This document shows, in pieces, positions 39,858 through 45,835 of a stretch of 45,835 nt of DNA (positions within the stretch are counted from its first letter, which is position 1; every line of letters starts with the position of its first letter). This DNA is from [Clostridium] clostridioforme AGR2157 (GTDB lineage: Bacteria > Bacillota > Clostridia > Lachnospirales > Lachnospiraceae), in assembly GCF_000424325.1 (NCBI RefSeq), contig NZ_AUJR01000039.1, positions 1-45,835 on the forward strand, in the 5' to 3' direction. The translations under genes were made by a program, and so were the position numbers. The notes below the pieces were generated by a model. That model was not told where the DNA came from, searched no databases, and saw only the letters and a program-made list of their open reading frames with translations.

Positions 39858-40211
39858 ATGACAACTGCCCAGGAATTACAGAAACGCTTTCATGCCTGTA
39901 TGCCGCTGTTCATTGCCCTGGGCGATGAGATGCGTCTGTCCATCATAGAGGTACTGACAGAGGAAGCCCTTGACAGCAGGAATACACCCGGCCCCACCCA
40001 GTTTGAGCAATACGGCCTCAATGTAAATGAAATCACCAGGCGGACCAGCCTTTCCCGCCCGGCCATATCCCATCACCTCAAGATATTAAAGGATGCGGGC
40101 ATCGTGGGCGTACGCCAGGAAGGCACGGCCAACTATTATTACCTCACTCTGAGGGAATCCAACCGCCGGCTGATGGAGCTGGGATACAGACTGGAGGAAT
40201 TCCTGTACTGA
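39858..40211 (+). CDS. ArsR-family winged-helix regulator
   Basis: A 117-residue regulator: ALGDEMRLSIIEVLTEEAL, then LNVNEITRRTSLSRPAISHHLKILK as the recognition helix, and GIVGVRQEGTANYYYLT as the wing. No cysteine-rich metal site such as CxC is visible, so its signal is unlikely to be a soft metal. The ATG is preceded by AAAGGAGG. Divergent from the tad operon, which it may also control. Confidence 0.9.
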   Translation: MTTAQELQKRFHACMPLFIALGDEMRLSIIEVLTEEALDSRNTPGPTQFEQYGLNVNEITRRTSLSRPAISHHLKILKDAGIVGVRQEGTANYYYLTLRESNRRLMELGYRLEEFLY

Positions 40212-40305
40212 CAGCCTGCATTAAAATTTAATTCCGCCGGCCCGCATGCATAAGATGGCATTTTCCAGATATACTATTTCTATCAATATCTGGGAGATGA
40301 AGCAT

Positions 40306-40560
40306 ATGTTTGACATCATGAAAGCAGTCAGGGAGACAGCTGCCGCCAGGTCCGCCGTGACCAGGGCGCGGCGTCCCAGACCTGAACTCATCCGCCTGCG
40401 CGTGGAAATCGAGCGCACAAAATGTGCCATCGAAGCCGCCAGGAACCACTTTGAGCAGGCCGTGGACCCTACCCTGATAGACTGCTATATCTACGAACTG
40501 AACGCGGCGCAGCTGCGCTACCAGTTCCTGCTGCGTAAATTTAAAAGCCAGGAGGATTAG
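40306..40560 (+). CDS. DUF2508-family protein
   Basis: An 84-residue protein with RLRVEIERTKCAIEAARNHF, VDPTLIDCYIYELNAAQLRYQ and FLLRKFK, the helical pattern of the DUF2508/YaaL family of Firmicutes. The function is unknown to me. ATG at 40306 has GGGAG nine bases upstream; longer starts at 40246 or 40297 fit less well. Confidence 0.8.
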   Translation: MFDIMKAVRETAAARSAVTRARRPRPELIRLRVEIERTKCAIEAARNHFEQAVDPTLIDCYIYELNAAQLRYQFLLRKFKSQED

Positions 40561-40628
40561 TACTCACAGTACTATCCCCCTCCGGGCGCTGTAACATATG
40601 ACTACATAAAGATTGCGAGGAAAACAAC

Positions 40629-41969
40629 ATGAGCACCTGGTATGAGCGGGGAGTGTTCTATCACATGTATCCCCTGGGGATGACTGGAGCTCCCAAACAC
40701 AATGATGCAACCGAAGTAACCAACCGTTTTGAAGAATTAGACAAGTGGATTTCCCACATCCGGTCCCTGGGCTGCAACGCCGTCTACATAGGCCCGCTTT
40801 TTGAATCTACCAGTCATGGATACGATACCAGGGATTATAAACTGGTAGACCGGCGTCTGGGCGATAACGATTCTTTCAGAAAATTTGTGGACCAATGCCA
40901 CCAGGAGGGCATAAAGGTGGTTGTGGACGGCGTATTCAATCACACGGGACGTGAATTTTTTGCCTTTAAGGATATACAGGAAAAGCGCTGGGATTCCCCC
41001 TATAAGGACTGGTATAAGGGAGTGAACTTTGACTGGCAGAGCCCCTGCGGCGATTCCTTTGGATACGAAGCCTGGCAGGGACATTTTGAACTGCCCTGCC
41101 TGAACCTCTTTAACCCGGATGTAAGATCCTATCTCTTTGATGTCATCCGGTTTTGGATTGATGAGTTTGACATTGACGGAATACGCCTGGACTGCGCCAA
41201 TGTGCTGGACTTCAACTTCATGAAGGAAATGCGCAGCAAGACAGAGTCCATGAAGGAAGATTTCTGGCTTATGGGAGAGGTGATTCACGGGGACTACAGC
41301 CGCTGGGTTAACAGTGAGATGCTTCACTCCCTCACCAATTACGAACTTCACAAAAGCCTTTACTCCGGCTTCAATGACCACAACTTCTTTGAAATTGCCC
41401 ACAACGTAAGACGGCTGGAGGCCATCGGACGCCAGCTTTACACCTTTGTGGACAATCATGACGAGGACAGGATTGCCACAAAGCTTAAGCTCAGGGAGCA
41501 CCTGTTCCCCATATACCTCTGCCTCTTCACACTGCCCGGCATCCCATCCGTCTATTACGGCGGCGAATGGGGCGTTGAGGGAAAACGCACCAACACCAGC
41601 GATGAGGCGCTGCGTCCCGCCATCTCCATAGACCAGGAAGGTGAACTTCACTGTGAGCTTACGGACCTGATTGCACAGCTGGGACAGATTCACAGGCGGC
41701 AGGAGGCGCTTCACACGGGCCGTTACCAGGAACTGCTGCTGACCAACCGCCAGTATGCATTTGCTAGACACGGTGAGGACTCTGTCATTATCGCCGCGGT
41801 AAACAATGACGATGAGCCGGCCTCGCTGGCCATCCCTGTTCCGATTCAGGCCAGCGAGGCAGTCAATCTTCTGGAACCCGGAGACCGCCTCCCCATTTCA
41901 GACGGGAAGGTCCACATAAAATTAAAGGGCAACTGGGGAGCTGTCCTGAAACTCAAGGGAGAGAACTGA
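40629..41969 (+). CDS. GH13 alpha-amylase-family glycosidase
   Basis: A 446-residue (beta/alpha)8 enzyme. Conserved region I is VVVDGVFNHTG, region II DGIRLDCAN with the nucleophile Asp near residue 187, region III WLMGEVIHGD with the acid/base Glu, and region IV FVDNHDEDR. A small C-terminal beta domain follows. It lacks the N-terminal domain of neopullulanases and is shorter than most. It is one base from the glgB start, so it probably trims or processes glycogen or maltodextrin. The ATG follows GCGAGGAAAACAAC. Confidence 0.92.
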   Translation: MSTWYERGVFYHMYPLGMTGAPKHNDATEVTNRFEELDKWISHIRSLGCNAVYIGPLFESTSHGYDTRDYKLVDRRLGDNDSFRKFVDQCHQEGIKVVVDGVFNHTGREFFAFKDIQEKRWDSPYKDWYKGVNFDWQSPCGDSFGYEAWQGHFELPCLNLFNPDVRSYLFDVIRFWIDEFDIDGIRLDCANVLDFNFMKEMRSKTESMKEDFWLMGEVIHGDYSRWVNSEMLHSLTNYELHKSLYSGFNDHNFFEIAHNVRRLEAIGRQLYTFVDNHDEDRIATKLKLREHLFPIYLCLFTLPGIPSVYYGGEWGVEGKRTNTSDEALRPAISIDQEGELHCELTDLIAQLGQIHRRQEALHTGRYQELLLTNRQYAFARHGEDSVIIAAVNNDDEPASLAIPVPIQASEAVNLLEPGDRLPISDGKVHIKLKGNWGAVLKLKGEN

Positions 41970-41970
41970 T

Positions 41971-43899
41971 ATGGTAGCTAAAAAACGCACTGCAGCATCT
42001 TCAAAGAAAAAGGCTTCTGCCACAGGTTTCATATCTGACCTGGACTGCTATCTGTTCGGGGCAGGCACACACTATGAAATTTACCAGAAATTAGGGGCAC
42101 ATCCCAAGACATACAAGGGAAAGGAAGGCATCTACTTCGCTGTTTGGGCCCCTCATGCAAGAGAGGTCCATCTGGTAGGCGATTTTAACAACTGGAATCC
42201 GGAGGCCAACCCCATGGAACGAATCTCCGAATCCGGCATCTGGGAGATTTTTAATCCGGGCATGAAGCTGGGAGAGCTCTATAAATTTGCCATTACCACC
42301 CAGTCCGGCAGGATTCTCTACAAGGCAGATCCCTTTGCCTTCAGCGCGGAATACCGTCCGGGCACAGCCTCTGTCACAGCCGATATCCAGGGCTTTTCCT
42401 GGACTGACAGCGCATGGATCGAGAAGAGGACCCAGGCGGATGTACAAAAGCTGCCCATGAGCATTTACGAAGTGCATCTGGGTTCCTGGCGCAAACGGGA
42501 CAGGCCTGAAAAGGACGGCTTTTATACATACACAGAGGCTGCCCATGAGCTGGCAGCTTATGTAAAGGAGATGGGCTATACCCATGTAGAGCTGATGGGC
42601 ATTGCAGAACACCCATTTGACGGCTCCTGGGGATATCAGGTGACGGGATACTTTGCCCCTACCTCCCGCTATGGCACACCGGCGCAGTTCATGTATTTTG
42701 TCAACTACCTGCATAAGAACGGCATAGGCGTCATACTGGACTGGGTTCCGGCCCACTTTCCCAAGGATGCCCATGGCCTGGCTGACTTTGACGGAGAACC
42801 CCTTTTTGAATATGCGGACCCCAGGAAGGGTGAGCATCCGGACTGGGGCACCAAGGTATTTGATTACGGCAAGAACGAGGTCAAGGACTTCCTCATCAGC
42901 AATGCACTCTACTGGGTGGAGCAGTACCACGTGGACGGCCTCAGGGTGGACGCGGTGGCGTCCATGCTGTACCTGGACTATGGACGCCAGGAGGGCCAGT
43001 GGGTCCCCAACAAACACGGCGGCAACCAGAACCTGGAAGCAATAGAGTTCTTCAAACATCTGAACACAGTGGTCCAGGGGCGCAACCACGGAGCCCTTGT
43101 CATTGCCGAGGAATCCACCGCCTGGCCCAAGGTGACGGAGCATCCCGAACAGGACGGACTGGGCTTTACCTTCAAGTGGAACATGGGTTGGATGCATGAT
43201 TTCCTGGAATACATGAAGTTAGACCCCTATTTCCGCAAATATAACCATCACCGCATGACCTTCGGACTCACCTATTTTACAAGTGAGAACTATATCCTGG
43301 TCCTTTCCCACGATGAGGTGGTTCACCTGAAATGCTCCATGATTAACAAGATGCCCGGCCTTGGCAGGGACAAGTTTTCCAATCTGAAGGCCGGTTACAC
43401 CTTCATGATGGGCCATCCCGGCAAGAAGCTCATGTTCATGGGTCAGGATTTCGGCCAGCTCCATGAATGGGATGAAAAGGTTTCCCTGGACTGGTACCTC
43501 ACGGACGAGGTTGACCACAGGGAGCTTCAGAACTATGTGAAGGACCTGCTCCATCTGTACAAAAAGTATCCTTCCCTTTACCGCCAGGACAATGACTGGA
43601 ACGGTTTCCAGTGGATTAATGCCAATGACGGCGACAGAAGCATCTTCAGCTTCATCCGGCGGGATGAGACGGGTAAGAAAAACCTGATGTTCATTATAAA
43701 CTTTACTCCGGTGGAGAGACCGGATTACCGTGTAGGTGTTCCAAAGCGCGGCAGGTACACCCTGCTCCTGGATAATCACGGTGCTTACAAGGCAGCAGAA
43801 GCTCCGTGCTTCTCATCCTCAAAAAGCGAATGCGACGGACAGCCCTACTCATTCTCCTATCCTCTTCCTGCATACGGAACAGCTATCTTTCGTTTTTAA
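41971..43899 (+). CDS. glgB: 1,4-alpha-glucan branching enzyme
   Basis: A 642-residue GH13 enzyme that makes alpha-1,6 branches in glycogen. A CBM48 domain covers about residues 45-135 (GIYFAVWAPHAREVHLVGDFNNW). Catalytic regions are GVILDWVPAHFP, DGLRVDAVASMLYLD (nucleophile Asp near 327), LVIAEESTAWP (acid/base Glu near 380) and LSHDEVVH near 446. The C-terminal beta domain ends YGTAIFRF. It is coupled to the amylase-like gene. No glgC/glgD/glgA is in the window. Confidence 0.95.
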   Translation: MVAKKRTAASSKKKASATGFISDLDCYLFGAGTHYEIYQKLGAHPKTYKGKEGIYFAVWAPHAREVHLVGDFNNWNPEANPMERISESGIWEIFNPGMKLGELYKFAITTQSGRILYKADPFAFSAEYRPGTASVTADIQGFSWTDSAWIEKRTQADVQKLPMSIYEVHLGSWRKRDRPEKDGFYTYTEAAHELAAYVKEMGYTHVELMGIAEHPFDGSWGYQVTGYFAPTSRYGTPAQFMYFVNYLHKNGIGVILDWVPAHFPKDAHGLADFDGEPLFEYADPRKGEHPDWGTKVFDYGKNEVKDFLISNALYWVEQYHVDGLRVDAVASMLYLDYGRQEGQWVPNKHGGNQNLEAIEFFKHLNTVVQGRNHGALVIAEESTAWPKVTEHPEQDGLGFTFKWNMGWMHDFLEYMKLDPYFRKYNHHRMTFGLTYFTSENYILVLSHDEVVHLKCSMINKMPGLGRDKFSNLKAGYTFMMGHPGKKLMFMGQDFGQLHEWDEKVSLDWYLTDEVDHRELQNYVKDLLHLYKKYPSLYRQDNDWNGFQWINANDGDRSIFSFIRRDETGKKNLMFIINFTPVERPDYRVGVPKRGRYTLLLDNHGAYKAAEAPCFSSSKSECDGQPYSFSYPLPAYGTAIFRF

Positions 43900-43922
43900 G
43901 AAATATTATCCCTTTAGGGCCT

Positions 43923-43963
43923 AAAAGTACGTTAAAAATTTATCAAATTGGGTATGTACTTTT
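43923..43963. promoter_or_regulatory. Inverted repeat after glgB
   Basis: AAAAGTAC (43923-43930) and GTACTTTT (43956-43963) form a perfect 8-bp inverted repeat around 25 bases. It may terminate glgB or regulate the next gene; no clear U tract or -10/-35 pair decides. Confidence 0.4.
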
Positions 43964-44047
43964 CAGTCATGTTGTAGTAGAATAAAGGCAGTGCGATGGA
44001 TTACCTGTCGCAGCACCGTTTATAATGTGTGGAAGGAGAGTATAATT

Positions 44048-44797
44048 ATGGCAAAACAATTAATTTCCAGTAGCGAAACAAAATCCGTTTACCGTGACGG
44101 AAGCACTGCCATCAAGGAATTCTGCGAAGGCTTCCCAAAAGCCGAGGTTCTCAATGAAGCCCTGTGCAACGCACGTGTGGAAACCATTGAAGCCCTGAAT
44201 GTTCCTAAGGTTCTGGGGGTATCTGTAATCGATGGCAAATGGTCTATTACCAGGGAATTTGTGGAGGGCAAGACCCTTCAGCAGCTGATGGAAGAAAATC
44301 CTGACAAGACAGGGGAGTATCTGGAGCAGATGGTTGATTTACACCTGTTGATTTTTGCCCAGGCCTGCCCACTGTTAAACAAGCTGAAGGAAAAGACCAT
44401 CCGCGCCCTTAAATCCGAGGAACAGCTGGATGAAAACCTGCGCTACGAGCTGCTTACAAGGCTGGACGGCATGCCAAAGCACACCAAGCTGTGCCACGGC
44501 GATTTCTGCCCATCTAATATCATCGTAGGCGACGACGGCAAATGGTACCTGGTTGACTGGGTACATGCTTCCCAGGGCAACGCAAGTGCCGATGTAGCCA
44601 GAACCTATCTGCTTCTGAGCCTGAAGGATAAGAAGATAGCTGATATGTACATGGATCTGTTCTGTGTTAAAACGGGCACAGAAAAGCGCTATGTACAGGG
44701 CTGGCTTCCCATTGTGGCAGCTGCCCAGCTGGCTTACAATCGTCCTGAGGAAAAGGAACTGCTGGAAAGCTGGATTAACGTATTTGATTATCAGTAA
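44048..44797 (+). CDS. APH-like phosphotransferase
   Basis: A 249-residue small-molecule kinase of the aminoglycoside/choline kinase fold. YRDGSTAIKEFCEGFPKAE supplies the ATP-binding lysine strand, and the catalytic loop is LCHGDFCPSNIIVGDDGKW with the metal-binding LVDWVHASQG. It resembles the small family of APH-like proteins common in Clostridia; the substrate is unknown and there is no evidence of antibiotic resistance. ATG at 44048 has GGAAGGAG upstream. Confidence 0.85.
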   Translation: MAKQLISSSETKSVYRDGSTAIKEFCEGFPKAEVLNEALCNARVETIEALNVPKVLGVSVIDGKWSITREFVEGKTLQQLMEENPDKTGEYLEQMVDLHLLIFAQACPLLNKLKEKTIRALKSEEQLDENLRYELLTRLDGMPKHTKLCHGDFCPSNIIVGDDGKWYLVDWVHASQGNASADVARTYLLLSLKDKKIADMYMDLFCVKTGTEKRYVQGWLPIVAAAQLAYNRPEEKELLESWINVFDYQ

Positions 44798-44814
44798 AAT
44801 CCGCCTGCACATGG

Positions 44815-44849
44815 AAAAAAGAGGCGCCGGAAGATATCTTCCGGCGCCT
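44815..44849 (-). terminator. Terminator of the gene at 44856
   Basis: A perfect 28-bp palindrome AGGCGCCGGAAGAT/ATCTTCCGGCGCCT at 44822-44849, with TTTTTT after it on the minus strand. It can also stop plus-strand transcription from the kinase gene, though less clearly. Confidence 0.75.
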
Positions 44850-44855
44850 GTGACT

Positions 44856-45119
44856 TTAGCAAATTAATACGGCGTTTCTCACAGTCAAGGTATCATATTT
44901 TACGATATTTGTGATACCGGCTGAGAGACTGCTTATCTGCTCCACAAACAAAGCCATCAAGCTCTTGATAGCAGTGGTCAGCTCCATGTCCTGTATATCT
45001 TCACAGAACATGAAAAACAGCTCTCCATAAGTTTTCTGGCCGTTCTGGTTCCGGCGAGCCATCATAAGTGGTTGCAAAGAGTCTTTGAATGGTATATACT
45101 GTTTTCTATAAGACATCAT
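44856..45119 (-). CDS. Small protein of unknown function
   Basis: An 87-residue protein starting MSYRKQYIPFKDSLQPLMMARR and ending TLTVRNAVLIC. The middle has TYGELFFMFCEDIQDMEL and a helix AIKSLMALFVEQISSL. It is not recognised. AAAGGATG overlaps the start region, so the second ATG may be used. It has its own terminator. Confidence 0.55.
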   Translation of the reverse strand: MMSYRKQYIPFKDSLQPLMMARRNQNGQKTYGELFFMFCEDIQDMELTTAIKSLMALFVEQISSLSAGITNIVKYDTLTVRNAVLIC

Positions 45120-45542
45120 CCTTTGTAGGTTATTTGTTTCTTGACAAAAACAGTATTCTGCTCATTTTATGAGTCGTTGACCTAAGCAACCTGGTCCGGG
45201 ATTATTATTATTTGCATCTTTTTTTGAATCGAATTTGTCATTATGTAGTTTGCTTATATTCATATTTGTGCTATCGGCTTTCGAGAGAATACGTCTCTTG
45301 TGCTTCTTTTATTTTTGAGACAGCGAGGTTTCTCGACAGAGGGTCGGCATGGATGATCTTGAAAGGCTTCCAGCCAAAACATAAATCACCGCCGAATGGA
45401 TTGACAGACTTTCTAAGAGGTTTTGCCATCTGGAGCTTGTTCCCAAGGAGGAAACGTCAATGAGATCGGACTTTGTAACTATTAACCTGTAGTCCCTATC
45501 GACTACACCATTATTATACTAGTATAACTCGATTTTAATAAG
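45120..45542. other. No recognised gene
   Basis: Apart from an 83-codon plus-strand frame at 45212-45463 with low-complexity, poorly structured product and no binding site, I see no gene, RNA or clear repeat. A remnant of an earlier insertion is possible. Confidence 0.5.
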
Positions 45543-45571
45543 TTTACATTATTATCCTGAAATGGTATAAT
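45543..45571 (+). promoter_or_regulatory. Promoter of the IS630-type transposase
   Basis: -35 TTTACA (45543-45548), 17-base spacer, -10 TATAAT (45566-45571). Confidence 0.75.
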
Positions 45572-45590
45572 ACTTATAGACCATTTCAGG
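45556..45590. repeat. Inverted repeat over the transposase promoter
   Basis: CCTGAAATGGT (45556-45566) and ACCATTTCAGG (45580-45590) form a perfect 11-bp inverted repeat around the -10 box. It may be an operator, a protective hairpin, or part of the IS terminal region. Confidence 0.65.
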
Positions 45591-45600
45591 AGGTAAAATG

Positions 45601-45835
45601 ATGCCAAAGAGTGCTACGCCTATTTTTCTTTCCAATGATGATAAGTCATATTTAAAGTCCATTCTACAGAAGGGGACTGTTGAAGCCAGAGTCCACAGGA
45701 GAGCCAAAATCCTCTTATTAAAATCAGATGGCATGGCAGATGAAGCCATTGCTGACAAACTCGATATTTCGAGACCGACGGTAAAGCTCTGCCTGAAAAA
45801 ATATATGGAATCAGGCGTGAAAGCTGCCATGGAAG
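45601..45835 (+). CDS. IS630-family transposase, N-terminal part
   Basis: A frame open to the window edge: MPKSATPIFLSNDDKSYLKS, VEARVHRRAKILLLKSDG, then ADKLDISRPTVKLCLKKYME, the paired helix-turn-helix N-terminus of IS630-family (Tc1/mariner-like) transposases. The catalytic DDE domain lies beyond the edge. AGGAGG at 45588-45593 is seven bases before the ATG at 45601; the ATG at 45598 is too close. Confidence 0.82.
   Translation, partial: MPKSATPIFLSNDDKSYLKSILQKGTVEARVHRRAKILLLKSDGMADEAIADKLDISRPTVKLCLKKYMESGVKAAME

Noticed and set aside
40737-43197. Long minus-strand frames opposite the amylase and glgB genes
   Set aside because: They are antisense shadows of GC-rich genes whose plus-strand motifs are complete.
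44048-44797. Aminoglycoside resistance gene
   Set aside because: The APH-like fold is shared by many kinases; nothing points to a drug substrate and it lies in chromosomal context.
45212-45463. Plus-strand 83-codon frame
   Set aside because: No ribosome binding site or recognisable pattern; probably chance.

Overview
The window suggests a gut Clostridia genome of the Lachnospiraceae type (Enterocloster/Clostridium bolteae-like; an inference from gene content, not a database match). It holds two blocks: an integrative conjugative element (ICE) from beyond the left edge to about 34.49 kb, and host chromosome from there to the right edge.

ICE backbone (1-27.5 kb, read right to left on the minus strand). 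The order from the control end is: two small proteins under a strong promoter (27.2-28.0 kb), an actin-like ParM with a small partner and an acidic DNA-binding-like protein (25.2-27.1 kb), a C5-cytosine methyltransferase, an amidoligase plus gamma-glutamylcyclotransferase pair, a 1461-residue thioester/SpaA surface adhesin with its own sortase B, a tandem-repeat region, a cargo metK, a Toprim primase-like protein, a second DNA methyltransferase, several small ICE proteins and a candidate oriT. Then come the relaxosome genes (MobC, MobA relaxase, PcfB), an ArdC-like antirestriction protein, the VirD4 coupling protein, a VirB2/Maff2-like pilin and a VirB6-like channel protein. The coupling-protein gene is split by a complete 2.5 kb group II intron. 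The VirB6-like gene is split by the 5' end of a second, different group II intron that runs off the left edge. The integrase and VirB4 are not in the window.

ICE control and cargo edge (28.0-34.49 kb). A small XRE-type regulator is divergent from the ICE operon; two copies of a 19-bp sequence flank the promoter between them. Beyond it is a clearly AT-rich cargo island: an HNH-like protein, an uncharacterised protein, a two-gene pair (HAD-like/phosphoribosyltransferase protein plus a DprA/Smf protein) that looks like a defence or stress module, a GNAT acetyltransferase and small unknowns.

Chromosome (34.49-45.8 kb). The ICE boundary falls inside a Flp pilin gene, which is cut after about 27 codons. 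The rest of a tad (tight adherence) pilus operon follows: tadC, tadB, cpaF/tadA, tadZ/cpaE and a prepilin peptidase. A divergent ArsR-family regulator with a clear promoter and operator comes next, then a DUF2508 protein, a GH13 amylase-like enzyme, glycogen branching enzyme glgB, an APH-like kinase, a small hypothetical protein and the start of an IS630-family transposase at the right edge.

No rRNA, tRNA or CRISPR array was seen. All product names come from reading motifs by eye; no search was run.
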